A stretch of 18,305 nucleotides of DNA from Rickettsia typhi (GCA_945861605.1 CAMAVG010000009.1:1-18305); one strand, 5' to 3'; positions 7,113 through 15,017 are shown, numbered from the stretch's first letter. Program-made: numbers and translations. The notes: a model not told the origin generated them from the letters alone.

Positions 7113-7966
7113 CAATGAATTTCGCCTTCAAAAAAGGCAGAATTTGTGAATTCAACGGTGTTTTTCTTGAGAAGAACCCTCATTGGTGTTACGCCTGAAC
7201 CATAAATAAATGAGCCAGCCATCGTGATTTCAATTGGCTTTGCGGGGTTTGCAAGTCCATTTTTTACACAAGCAAAAGCAACAGCACAAGCACCGGTACC
7301 ACAGGCGAAAGTTCTGCCGGCACCACGCTCCCAAACGAAGCAGTCGAATTTATTTTCGCCCGTTTGTGTTACGAATTCAACATTTGTGCGATTTGGAAAA
7401 ATGTGCGTGAGGTTTTCGATTTCTTTACCATATGCCGAAAATAATTGAATAGATGATGGGCTATCTAGCGACCATCTGGTATTTAGAAAGTTTACAATCA
7501 CGCAATGTGGATTTCCGACAGAAATATGATTGATGAATCTACCTGCCTCACGCTTTCCCCCGATATGCTCCGTTTCAAATTCACTCAACCCCAAATCGCG
7601 AGGCATATCAAGTTCAATTGTGGCTTCGTTTCCGTTGATTTCCACCGCAACGACCTGCATATCCGTTTGAATTGCGACCGCATTTTTGCTCAAAAACTTG
7701 TTTGCATAAACGCCCGCAGCAACCGTTCCGTTTCCGCAGGCCTCCGCGCGGGAGCCATCGGCGTTGTAAAACACGATTTTGCAATCCGCAATTTGTGAAT
7801 TTGCCATGACGATGAATTGATCGCAACCAATTCGGCGGCGGTCGGATTTCTTCACGATGAAGTCCAAAAAAGCGGGATTTTCCATAAATATGGCGTTTTC
7901 TGGGTAATTTATGCAGTCAAAAATGAGGAAATCGTTGCCAAGAGCTTGATATTTATGAATGATCAT
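7109..7966 (-). CDS. dapF: Diaminopimelate epimerase
   Basis: Interconverts LL- and meso-diaminopimelate without a cofactor, supplying the peptidoglycan cross-linking residue and the lysine precursor. The 285-residue protein has both catalytic cysteines: C77 in EACGNGTVAAG and C222 in RTFACGTGACAVA. The N-terminal GNDFLIFD, MPRDLGL (121-127), GNPHCVIV (151-158) and WERGAGRT motifs also match. It is the last gene of the rpmD-atpB-ribH-dapF run and begins 14 bp before the ribH stop, so it is translationally coupled. It implies peptidoglycan synthesis in this organism. Confidence 0.95.
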   Translation of the reverse strand: MIIHKYQALGNDFLIFDCINYPENAIFMENPAFLDFIVKKSDRRRIGCDQFIVMANSQIADCKIVFYNADGSRAEACGNGTVAAGVYANKFLSKNAVAIQTDMQVVAVEINGNEATIELDMPRDLGLSEFETEHIGGKREAGRFINHISVGNPHCVIVNFLNTRWSLDSPSSIQLFSAYGKEIENLTHIFPNRTNVEFVTQTGENKFDCFVWERGAGRTFACGTGACAVAFACVKNGLANPAKPIEITMAGSFIYGSGVTPMRVLLKKNTVEFTNSAFFEGEIHC

Positions 7967-8465
7967 AGCTAATTTTATTTTTGAGGTGAATCATGGCGTT
8001 GAGTGCTTGAATTGCCTTAAGACCGAGGTTTTTGCCGTTTGCGGAAACACGCTCGATGGCGTCTTTTTCGGTGTATGTCGTGACAATTCCGTTGGCAATC
8101 GGTACGCCATATTTCAACGCCAGCTTGGAAATTCCACGCATGGCAACATCGCAGACATGCTCAAAATGTGAGGTTTCGCCCTTGATAACACACCCAAGAA
8201 CAAGAATTCCCGTGTATTGGTTTTTTTCTAAAAGCCAGTTGACAACTTGTGGAATTTCCATTGCGCCGGAGACTTTTGTGATTGAAACTTGGGAGTAAAT
8301 CGAGTTAAAATTGCTTGGTAGAACGTTTTGGAGGAAATCCGTTTTTGAAATTTCGCTGAATTCTGCATCGCTTAATTGCAATGACGGGAAAAATGATAGT
8401 GCGTTTTTTAAAAGTTCGAGTTCGTGCCCTTGATAAAACGACGAATAAACAATGGCGATTTTCAT
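7953..8465 (-). CDS. ribH: 6,7-dimethyl-8-ribityllumazine synthase
   Basis: Condenses the ribityl-aminopyrimidine with dihydroxybutanone phosphate, the penultimate step of riboflavin synthesis. Motifs: KIAIVYSSF (2-10), VSGAMEIPQV (65-74) and LVLGCVIKGETSHFEHVC (88-105), with the catalytic histidine probably H100, and GVPIANGIVTT. At 170 residues it is a little longer than usual, because the segment between the first strand and GAMEIP is about 15 residues longer than in typical members. ATG at 8465 is 3 bp after the atpB stop. Its partner enzyme, ribE, lies at 16329 on the other strand. Confidence 0.94.
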   Translation of the reverse strand: MKIAIVYSSFYQGHELELLKNALSFFPSLQLSDAEFSEISKTDFLQNVLPSNFNSIYSQVSITKVSGAMEIPQVVNWLLEKNQYTGILVLGCVIKGETSHFEHVCDVAMRGISKLALKYGVPIANGIVTTYTEKDAIERVSANGKNLGLKAIQALNAMIHLKNKISYDHS

Positions 8466-8468
8466 AAA

Positions 8469-9305
8469 TTAGTGGTGCGATAGGGCGTCGTTGATGTATA
8501 TGCAAGCAAGCATTGAGAATATATAGGCTTGTAAGCCTGCAACGAAAAACTCAAAACCAACCAATGCGCTGTTGAAAAGAACAGGTACAAGACCAAATGC
8601 GCCCATTGAGGCGACGAAGCCTGCGATGACTTTCATCATTGTGTGTCCTGCTACCATGTTTACGGCAAGACGAACTGCGAGTGTGATTGGGCGGGCAAGG
8701 TATGCGAAGAATTCGATTATTAGCATCAATGGTGCGAATGCTTTTGGGACACCGCTCGGGATTAATGCGGTGAAAAATCCGATTGGGCCGTTTTTGTAGA
8801 CTCCAATAACAACATTCATCAAGAATATTATGCAAGCAAGTGCGGCTGTGACTGCGATGTGGCTTGTAATTGTGAAGGCGTATGGTAGAAGACCAAATGC
8901 GTTTGCGGTGAATATGAAGAAGAATAGGGAGAAGATGAACGGTGTGAATTTCGTTCCGCCGGATGGTATGTTGTTGGAAACGAGAGACTTGATGAAGTTG
9001 TACATAACTTCAGCGGTGGATTGCCTTTTGTTTGGAATAATGCTTAGTTTTGCGACGAGGATTGAGAGTCCGATAATGAGCAGAGATGTTATCCCAAACA
9101 TTGCCAATGTTGAATTTGTGATTGAGATATCAAAGCCAAACAAGTTCCATTCAAAGCCATTAACGGGCTGAATTTCAAACTGGTGCATAGGGTCGTGACT
9201 ATTATGCGGATTATGAGTTTCAAATTCGTGCGAAATGGCCAATTGTTCTTGAACTTGAGCGTTTTCAGCGATTGTGTTGTTTGTGATGGATTGGTGCTCA
9301 GACAT
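8469..9305 (-). CDS. atpB: F0F1 ATP synthase subunit a
   Basis: The membrane stator subunit that forms the proton half-channels against the c-ring. The 278-residue protein has at least five hydrophobic helices. The essential arginine is R212 in RPITLAVRLAVNMVAGH, and helix 5 carries FEFFVAGLQAYIFSML with Q259. DPMHQFEI (38-45) is where alphaproteobacterial AtpB proteins usually begin, so residues 1-37, rich in Asn, His and Gln, are an extension; the 3-bp spacing from rpmD supports the upstream start at 9305. The gene is not beside atpE or atpF; rpmD precedes it and ribH follows. Confidence 0.96.
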   Translation of the reverse strand: MSEHQSITNNTIAENAQVQEQLAISHEFETHNPHNSHDPMHQFEIQPVNGFEWNLFGFDISITNSTLAMFGITSLLIIGLSILVAKLSIIPNKRQSTAEVMYNFIKSLVSNNIPSGGTKFTPFIFSLFFFIFTANAFGLLPYAFTITSHIAVTAALACIIFLMNVVIGVYKNGPIGFFTALIPSGVPKAFAPLMLIIEFFAYLARPITLAVRLAVNMVAGHTMMKVIAGFVASMGAFGLVPVLFNSALVGFEFFVAGLQAYIFSMLACIYINDALSHH

Positions 9306-9308
9306 TTT

Positions 9309-9494
9309 CTAGCTTTCTACAACTTCGTATTTAATTAGGTGTGAAACTTTGCCAACAAGACCTTCAGACGCTGGAAGTTTTTTGATTACAGATTTTGAAC
9401 CGATTTTTTTAAGACCAAGGGATTTCAAATGCTGTTTAACTTCCTCACGAATGCCAATTGTGCTTTTTATTTGTGTAATGATGTAGTTTGCCAT
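9309..9494 (-). CDS. rpmD: 50S ribosomal protein L30 (bacterial short form)
   Basis: A 61-residue ribosomal protein with the L30 fold sequence: YIITQIKSTIGIREEVKQHL (4-23), LGLKKIGSKSVIK (26-38) and GLVGKVSHLIKYEV at the end. The length is that of the bacterial form. It normally lies between rpsE and rplO in the spc operon. Here it leads a minus-strand run with atpB 3 bp downstream and faces rplY across a 153-bp divergent gap. Only this copy is visible, so whether the spc operon has lost its own copy cannot be told from the window. Confidence 0.9.
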   Translation of the reverse strand: MANYIITQIKSTIGIREEVKQHLKSLGLKKIGSKSVIKKLPASEGLVGKVSHLIKYEVVES

Positions 9495-9647
9495 AAATAT
9501 ATTGATGCGAATTTTTTGTTTTTTTGAATATTAATATTTTATTTGTCAAGTTCTTTGTTTAATAACTGTCGTTTTTTAAAATTATTTTTTCCGCTTGACA
9601 TTTAAATTTATTGGCTGTTGTTTTGGGTAATATATTTTTTTTACAAG
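9495..9647. promoter_or_regulatory. Divergent promoter region between rpmD and rplY
   Basis: A very AT-rich gap containing one consensus -35 box per direction: TTGACA on the minus strand (9549-9544) toward rpmD, and TTGACA on the plus strand (9595-9600) toward rplY. Neither has a good -10 box at 17 bases. The nearest good match for rplY is TAATAT at 9628-9633, 27 bases away. Long T runs flank both starts. The gap is positioned to coordinate two ribosomal-protein transcription units. Confidence 0.45.
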
Positions 9648-10223
9648 ATGATCTCGGCACAACCTAGAAATTTATTTGGAACTTTAAAATCAAAAGCGTT
9701 AAGAAAAAATGCCTTGATTCCAAGCACAATTTATTCTAAAGATGGTACAGTTGTGCATATTGCCATTTCTGAAAAAGAATTTACAAAATTAATTCAGGAT
9801 TACAAATTCCTCAACACAAAATTGGAATTATCGCTTGAAGGTAAAACATTCACAGTCATTCCAAGAACAATCGACTTCCACCCAATTACTGAAAGAATTC
9901 TTCACATTGAGTTCAAAGAAGTTCCTGCTAAAGGAATCATCGAAGTTCTTGTTCCAGTTGATGTTATCAATCGTGCGAAATCTGTTGGTGTTAAAGGCGG
10001 TGGGAAATTAAACATTGCTGCTCATAATATTCTTGTGAATTGTGAATCTTCTGCTATTCCTGAAAAAATTACGATTGATATTGAAAAATTTGGTATTGGA
10101 AGAACAATTTTCACAACATCATTGCCTGCAAATCCAGCGTATTCATTCCCGAAAAAAACTTTCATTTTGAGTATCCTCGGTCGTGGTCGCAAAGATAAAG
10201 GCGAAGCTGAAGAGCAAAAGTAA
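9648..10223 (+). CDS. rplY: 50S ribosomal protein L25 (Ctc/TL5 type)
   Basis: A 5S-rRNA-binding ribosomal protein with an N-terminal L25 domain (about 1-90) and the extra beta domain of the Ctc/TL5 long form (about 91-180). I start it at ATG 9648 (MISAQPRNLFGTLKSKALRKNALIPSTIYSKD), which gives 191 residues. The upstream TTG at 9618 would add a non-homologous hydrophobic leader. Characteristic stretches are ALIPSTIYSKDG, IDFHPITERILHIEFKEV and VPVDVINRAKSVGVKGGGKL. The tail is charged (RGRKDKGEAEEQK). gmhA follows 12 bp downstream. No Shine-Dalgarno sequence is visible. Confidence 0.92.
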   Translation: MISAQPRNLFGTLKSKALRKNALIPSTIYSKDGTVVHIAISEKEFTKLIQDYKFLNTKLELSLEGKTFTVIPRTIDFHPITERILHIEFKEVPAKGIIEVLVPVDVINRAKSVGVKGGGKLNIAAHNILVNCESSAIPEKITIDIEKFGIGRTIFTTSLPANPAYSFPKKTFILSILGRGRKDKGEAEEQK

Positions 10224-10235
10224 TATTTTGCCTCC

Positions 10236-10820
10236 ATGCAATTCATTCGCAATGAACTTTCTCAAACAAAAGATTTAATCGAAGCAATTCTTCTTGATGA
10301 GAAATTTCAAGAAAATGTTTTGAAAATCGCAAACACTTGCATTGATTCATTAAAATCTGGCGGTAAAATAATTTTTTGTGGAAATGGTGGTTCCGCTGCG
10401 GATTCCCAACACCTTGCCGCTGAGCTTGTGAGTCGCTTCAATTTTGACAGACCCGGACTCGCCGCAATTGCATTAACAACCGATACATCCGCCCTTACAG
10501 CAATTGGAAATGACTACGGTTACGAGCGTGTTTTTTCAAGACAACTCGAGGCAATTGGTCGTCAAGGTGATGTGCTTTTCGGTTTTTCAACTTCCGGCAG
10601 AAGCAAAAACATTCTGTTAGCGTTCGAGCAAGCGAAGAAAATGAAAATCACAACAGTTGGCATGCTTGGCATTGACGGGCGTGATATCGGTCAAATTGCC
10701 GATGAGCAAATAAATATTCCATCAAGCTACACCCCAAAAGTGCAGGAAGGTCACATTTGCATTGGGCACATAATTTGTGGAGTTATTGAGGAGCTCATGT
10801 TTTCGGAGTTCAAAAAGTAG
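10236..10820 (+). CDS. gmhA: Phosphoheptose isomerase
   Basis: Converts sedoheptulose 7-phosphate to D-glycero-D-manno-heptose 7-phosphate, the first step of heptose synthesis for the lipopolysaccharide core. The 194-residue SIS-domain protein carries FCGNGGSAADSQHLAAELVSRF (47-68), FSTSGRSKN (117-125), and PKVQEGHICIGHIICG near the end. Putative zinc ligands H59, E63, Q170 and H178 keep the spacing of the E. coli enzyme. It implies heptose-containing LPS, which is absent from some obligate intracellular relatives. No other heptose gene is in the window. It is probably cotranscribed with rplY, and it stops 6 bp from the convergent mfd end. Confidence 0.94.
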   Translation: MQFIRNELSQTKDLIEAILLDEKFQENVLKIANTCIDSLKSGGKIIFCGNGGSAADSQHLAAELVSRFNFDRPGLAAIALTTDTSALTAIGNDYGYERVFSRQLEAIGRQGDVLFGFSTSGRSKNILLAFEQAKKMKITTVGMLGIDGRDIGQIADEQINIPSSYTPKVQEGHICIGHIICGVIEELMFSEFKK

Positions 10821-10832
10821 CAAACACTACTT
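10815..10832 (-). terminator. Weak hairpin terminator at the mfd/gmhA junction
   Basis: AAGTAG, a 6-base loop and CTACTT pair across both stop codons. On the minus strand the stem runs into CTACTTTTTG, so it could end the mfd transcript. The stem is short and AT-rich. Confidence 0.35.
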
Positions 10833-13190
10833 CAAACCCTCAACCCATTTCAGGATTTCCTTTGTTTTTTGAAGGAAGTTTTCACCTTCTTTGATGCACA
10901 AAATTGACGACGCACTTTTCAGCTGGACAAACTTCGGTTGTTTTTGAATTGCTAGCAGGATTGCGTCGAATTTTTCGAACTTTGGTGAAAATCCAAGAAC
11001 AACGCCTTTGCTTCCGATCTCAACTTTTGTGATATTTTGTTTTTTGGCATTGATTTTTATCTTCACAATTTCCAAAAGGTTTGAAATCGGTTCAGGAATT
11101 TTACCAAATCTATCAAGAATTTCATCTTGAATAATCGCAAGTTCTTCGGTTGATGAGGAATCGGAAATTTGGCGGTATATTTGCATGCGAATTGAGAAAT
11201 CCGGAATGTATTCTTCGGGAATGAAAAAAGGAATGTTGATTTTAATCTCGCATTCTTCCTCCTGTGGTATTATTTCATTTTTCACTTCCATTACTGCTTC
11301 TTTAAGCATTTGCTCGTAAAGTTCCACGCCGACATCGTTCATTTTTCCACTTTGTTCCTTTCCAACAATGTTCCCCGAGCCTCTTATATCAAGGTCGCTC
11401 AATGAAATTTTCATTCCTTCGCCAAGGCTGGAAATTGAAGAAATTGCTTTGAGGCGTTGCTTTGCGTTTTCGGTCATGCGGTCGATGTCTTTTACGATAA
11501 AGTAGACAAAACTTTGAACCTTGCCCCTGCCGACCCTTCCGCGAAGTTGATAAAGTGCGGCAAGTCCAAACATTTCGGAGCGGTAGAGAATCATCGTATT
11601 GGCAAAGGAAATATCAATGCCTGATTCCACAATGCTTGTTGTGACAAGGACATCGTAAACGCCCGTGTAGAATTTATCCATTACATTTTCCAAATCTTCG
11701 GGAGGCATTCCCCCGTGTGCAATTCCAACGCTGATAGTTCCGCCGGTAATTCCTAAAATTCGTGTTTTTTGCTCTTCAAGGTCGGCAACTCGTGGGCAGA
11801 CGAAAAATGTTCTTCCGCCTCGTTCTTTTTCGCGAACAATTGCATTTGCGATAACCATTGAATCAAAAACCATGACTTGCGTTTGCGGGAGGATTCTATC
11901 GAATGGTGGTGTTGCGATTATAGAAATATCCTTAATTCCTGAAAGCCCCATTTGTAAAGTTCGTGGAATTGGAGTTGCGGAGAGTAACAAAACATGGCAG
12001 GCGAATCGTTCTTTCATTTTTTCTTTTTGAGCCACACCAAAGTGTTGCTCTTCGTCGATGATTAGCAACTCGAGGTTTTTGAATTTAATTTCTTCGCTAA
12101 AGCCCGCGTGCGTTGCAATGAGGATATCGATTTCACCGCAATTAATTTGCTGAATTATCAATTTTCGTTCTTTTGCGGTTGTTGTGCGTGTAATCTTCGC
12201 AATTTTGACATTAAAGCCGTGGAAGCGTGCCTCGAAAGATTTAAAATGTTGTTGAGCCAAAAGCGTTGTCGGGCAAATAACGCAAATTTGCCCTTTATAA
12301 CCTTCGTTTAAAGTCACCAATGCACAAGCGCGCATTGCAACTTCGGTTTTCCCGAAGCCGACATCTCCGCAAATGAGTCTTTCCATTAATCGATTCGCGG
12401 AAAGATCGGTTTTGCAGTCCTCAATTGCGAGGGCTTGGTCGTCCGTTAGGGCGAAAAGGAATTGGTCGTCGAATTTTTTCGTTATTTCGTTTTCGTAAAA
12501 TGCGGAACCCTCCGTTGATTTTCTTCGTGCGGCTTCTTCAACTAATTTGTGTGCGATTTCCAAAAGATTCTTGCGAACTTTTTCCCTTCTTGTGCCAAAA
12601 TTCCCACCGGTGAGTTTATCAAGAAGCGATTCAATGCTTGCACCATCGGGAACGGTTCCATATTTTGCAAGAATATCAATGTTGAAAATTGGGACATAGA
12701 GGACATCGCCGCCGGAATAAACCAAGCGTGCGGTATCGTATTGGCGGTCTTGGGTTTTGATGAGGACAAGCCCTTCGAATTTCGCAACTCCGTGTTTTTT
12801 GTGAACGACGAGGTCTCCTTTTTCAAAGCCGTTTGCCAAAAGCATTTGTTTTTTGATGGCGATATCCTTCCTTTTTTTTGCCGAAACGACAACTTTTCCA
12901 AAAATCGATTCTTCCGTGAAGAAAAAATTTTTCTTGTGTGAGAACGATTTTTTTGTGTAATACTTGCAAATGTTGACTTTGCCGCTTTTTGCTTCGGAAA
13001 AATTTTCGATCACAGCAGAATTGACGGTGTATTCTTCCAAAATTCGTTGAATCGGCTTGAGGGACAGTTCTGAATGTGAGCAAAGAAAAACCTCATTTCC
13101 ATGTGAGAGCGTGGTTCTTATGTGGTTGATTGCGGAAAAAATATCTTTGAAATTTGTTGCGATTTGCGTGTGATTTCCTTGGTTTTGCAT
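10827..13190 (-). CDS. mfd: Transcription-repair coupling factor Mfd, lacking the UvrB-like N-terminus
   Basis: An RNA-polymerase-binding DNA translocase. It has 787 residues where the family has about 1,150. Present: a domain-3-like region (1-110); the CarD-like polymerase-interacting domain (about 120-178, GDLVVHKKHGVAKFEGL); helicase domain 1 with Walker A GDVGFGKT (275-282), DEEQ (379-382) and SATPIPR (404-410); helicase domain 2 with QLRGRVGR (548-555) and the DIRGSGNIVGKEQSG region; and the C-terminal TRCF domain (about 655-787). Absent: the domain 1-2 UvrB-like module that recruits UvrA. ATG at 13190 overlaps the fur stop by one base, so the short start is genuine rather than an annotation choice. 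Confidence 0.92.
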   Translation of the reverse strand: MQNQGNHTQIATNFKDIFSAINHIRTTLSHGNEVFLCSHSELSLKPIQRILEEYTVNSAVIENFSEAKSGKVNICKYYTKKSFSHKKNFFFTEESIFGKVVVSAKKRKDIAIKKQMLLANGFEKGDLVVHKKHGVAKFEGLVLIKTQDRQYDTARLVYSGGDVLYVPIFNIDILAKYGTVPDGASIESLLDKLTGGNFGTRREKVRKNLLEIAHKLVEEAARRKSTEGSAFYENEITKKFDDQFLFALTDDQALAIEDCKTDLSANRLMERLICGDVGFGKTEVAMRACALVTLNEGYKGQICVICPTTLLAQQHFKSFEARFHGFNVKIAKITRTTTAKERKLIIQQINCGEIDILIATHAGFSEEIKFKNLELLIIDEEQHFGVAQKEKMKERFACHVLLLSATPIPRTLQMGLSGIKDISIIATPPFDRILPQTQVMVFDSMVIANAIVREKERGGRTFFVCPRVADLEEQKTRILGITGGTISVGIAHGGMPPEDLENVMDKFYTGVYDVLVTTSIVESGIDISFANTMILYRSEMFGLAALYQLRGRVGRGKVQSFVYFIVKDIDRMTENAKQRLKAISSISSLGEGMKISLSDLDIRGSGNIVGKEQSGKMNDVGVELYEQMLKEAVMEVKNEIIPQEEECEIKINIPFFIPEEYIPDFSIRMQIYRQISDSSSTEELAIIQDEILDRFGKIPEPISNLLEIVKIKINAKKQNITKVEIGSKGVVLGFSPKFEKFDAILLAIQKQPKFVQLKSASSILCIKEGENFLQKTKEILKWVEGLK

Positions 13191-13627
13191 TATTTCACAA
13201 TTTTCTTTCCGTATAAATCAAGCCTGTGGTAAACAAGTTCGTAGCCCATTTCTTCTGCAATCTTGTGTTTGAGCTTCTCAATTTCTTCGTTGAAAAATTC
13301 GTGAACTTCGTTGGTGTCGACATCGATTAGGTGATCGTGGTGATGGCAAGTTGCCGATTCCTCATAACGAGACTTGCCATCTTTGAAATCCAGTTTTTCA
13401 ATGACACCCGTTTCAACAAGAGCTGAAACCGTGCGGTATACAGTTGCAATTCCAATTTTTTTGTCCACATTTCTTGCGCGAATATAGATTTCGTCAATGT
13501 CGGGGTGGTCGTCGGAATCATAAATTGTGCGAAGAATTATTTCGCGTTGTGCTGTCATTGTGAATTTTTTATCCTTAAAAGATTTCTGGATTTTATCAAC
13601 GAATTCTTCATAGCTAAGGTTTTTCAT
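13190..13627 (-). CDS. fur: Fur-family metal-responsive transcription regulator
   Basis: A 145-residue Fur superfamily repressor. The winged helix includes MTAQREIILRTIYDS (24-38) and IGIATVYRTVSALVETGVI (58-76). The dimerisation and metal half has ATCHHHDHLIDVDTNEVHEF (92-111), then NEEIEKL and ELVYHRLDLYG. It has one cysteine and no CXXC pair, the usual state of alphaproteobacterial Fur/Mur proteins, so whether it senses iron or manganese cannot be decided from sequence. It lies 3 bp after fabZ and overlaps the mfd start by one base. Autoregulation at a Fur box was not detected. Confidence 0.88.
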   Translation of the reverse strand: MKNLSYEEFVDKIQKSFKDKKFTMTAQREIILRTIYDSDDHPDIDEIYIRARNVDKKIGIATVYRTVSALVETGVIEKLDFKDGKSRYEESATCHHHDHLIDVDTNEVHEFFNEEIEKLKHKIAEEMGYELVYHRLDLYGKKIVK

Positions 13628-13630
13628 GAA

Positions 13631-14074
13631 TTACAGAACAACTTTTGCACAAATTGTTGCCTCTGCAACTTTTTTGCCATCAACCAATGCTTCGCATTCA
13701 AATTTGCAAATTGATGACTTGTTAGTTAAGATTTTTGAGTGAATTTCAAGGACATCGCCCGGTTCGACGGGTTTTCTGAACTTTGCGTTTTCGATTGAAA
13801 GGAAGTATACTAGTGCATTTTCGGTAACATCATCGCCCATGGTATCGAGGGCAAGCAAGCCCGAAGCTTGTGCCATTGCTTCAACGATTAAAACACCGGG
13901 CATGACAGGTTTTGAGGGGAAGTGTCCGTTGAAAAATTCCTCATTCACTGTGACATTCTTAATCGCAATAATGCTTTTTCCACGCACGATGTCTTTGACT
14001 CTGTCAATTAAGAGCATTGGATAGCGGTGTGGAAGAAGTTTTTTTATTTTTTCAATTCCAAAAGCGTAAGACAT
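13631..14074 (-). CDS. fabZ: 3-hydroxyacyl-ACP dehydratase FabZ
   Basis: The dehydration step of type II fatty-acid elongation. The 147-residue hot-dog-fold protein carries LLPHRYPMLLIDRV (13-26) and FNGHFPSKPVMPGVLIVEAMAQ (48-69), with catalytic H51 and E65. FLSIENAKFRKPVEPGD near residues 90-107 also matches. The gene is second in the fabI-fabZ-fur-mfd run, 17 bp after fabI. An AAGGGA sequence just before its ATG is one of the few Shine-Dalgarno-like sites in the window. FabZ is more often beside lpxD and lpxA; here it is beside its pathway partner FabI. Confidence 0.95.
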   Translation of the reverse strand: MSYAFGIEKIKKLLPHRYPMLLIDRVKDIVRGKSIIAIKNVTVNEEFFNGHFPSKPVMPGVLIVEAMAQASGLLALDTMGDDVTENALVYFLSIENAKFRKPVEPGDVLEIHSKILTNKSSICKFECEALVDGKKVAEATICAKVVL

Positions 14075-14091
14075 TCCCTTCGTTTAATAAG

Positions 14092-14874
14092 TTAATCGAC
14101 CATTTTCATTCCAATTACATGGTAACCGGAATCAACGTGGAGAACCTCCCCCGTAACGCCAGCGGCAAGTTCGGAGAGTAAATAAGTAGCAGTTCCACCA
14201 ACTTCTTCAATTGTTGTGTTGCGTTTGAGCGGCGTGTTTTCTTCCATCCAGTTGAAAATTAGTTTGAAATCGCCAATTCCCGATGCTGCCAATGTTTTGA
14301 TTGGACCTGCTGAAATTGCGTTGACCCTCATTCCGTTTTTACCGTAATCAACGGAAAGATAGCGAACGGCAGCTTCCAAAGCGGCCTTTGCAACACCCAT
14401 TACATTATAGTGTGGAATGTATTTTTCGGCACCGTAATAAGAAAGCGTCAACATTGAGGCATTTGGGTTGAGGTACGGTTGTGCGTATTTGCAAACTGCA
14501 ATGAAGGAATAGCAGGAGATTTCCATCGTCATTGTGAAGTTTTCGCGGGTTGTGTCGTAGAAATTTCCGCGAAGTTGGTTTTTGTCGGAGAATCCGATTG
14601 AATGAACGACGAAATCAAGGTTTCCTTCTTTTTCGTGAATGAGTTTGAATGTTTCGGCGATTTTTTCATCAGTGGAAACATCGCATTCAATTACTGTTTT
14701 AATGCCAAGTTCTTCGGCGATTGGCATTACGCGTTTGTAAAGTGCTTCCCCTTGATATGTTAAAATCACTTCGGCGCCGTTATCAATTAACGATTTTGCA
14801 ATTCCATAGGCGATTGACATCTTGTTTGCAAGGCCCATAATTACGCCTTTTTTTCCTTTCATAAGGTTTGACAT
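14092..14874 (-). CDS. fabI: Enoyl-ACP reductase (NADH) FabI
   Basis: Catalyses the final reduction in each fatty-acid elongation cycle; the family is the target of triclosan and diazaborines. The 260-residue short-chain dehydrogenase has the FabI cofactor motif GLANKMSIAYGIA (14-26), the SIGFSD region (92-97), and catalytic Y156 and K163 in HYNVMGVAK, matching E. coli numbering. AGPIKTLAASGIGDF (189-203) is the substrate-binding loop. It is the first gene of the minus-strand run leading to mfd. A minus-strand TTGACA lies at 14939-14934 about 60 bases upstream, without a convincing -10 box. Confidence 0.96.
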   Translation of the reverse strand: MSNLMKGKKGVIMGLANKMSIAYGIAKSLIDNGAEVILTYQGEALYKRVMPIAEELGIKTVIECDVSTDEKIAETFKLIHEKEGNLDFVVHSIGFSDKNQLRGNFYDTTRENFTMTMEISCYSFIAVCKYAQPYLNPNASMLTLSYYGAEKYIPHYNVMGVAKAALEAAVRYLSVDYGKNGMRVNAISAGPIKTLAASGIGDFKLIFNWMEENTPLKRNTTIEEVGGTATYLLSELAAGVTGEVLHVDSGYHVIGMKMVD

Positions 14875-14965
14875 ATCTCAAAAAAAATTAGTTTCTAGCT
14901 CAATAGGAAGGTTTTGAAGGGCAAAAGTGGGATTGTCAAGATTTTATTTTTGTTGAACGAAATCC

Positions 14966-14994
14966 TTGCATTTGGAAAAAAAGTGTGGTATTGT
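14966..14994 (+). promoter_or_regulatory. Probable promoter of the orphan gene at 15018
   Basis: TTGCAT (14966-14971), 17 bases, then TATTGT (14989-14994), followed by an ATG at 15018. The transcript leader would be about 17 bases. The orphan gene therefore appears to have its own promoter, divergent from fabI. Confidence 0.45.
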
Positions 14995-15017
14995 TGTGAA
15001 TATAAAATTTAGATGGT

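Noticed and set aside
12542..12941. Frames on both strands of about 120-130 codons within mfd
   Set aside because: They lie over the conserved polymerase-interacting domain of Mfd and have no independent features.
13190..13627. Fur missing the CXXC zinc site as a defective protein
   Set aside because: Alphaproteobacterial Fur/Mur proteins normally have this form, so it is a lineage trait rather than damage.
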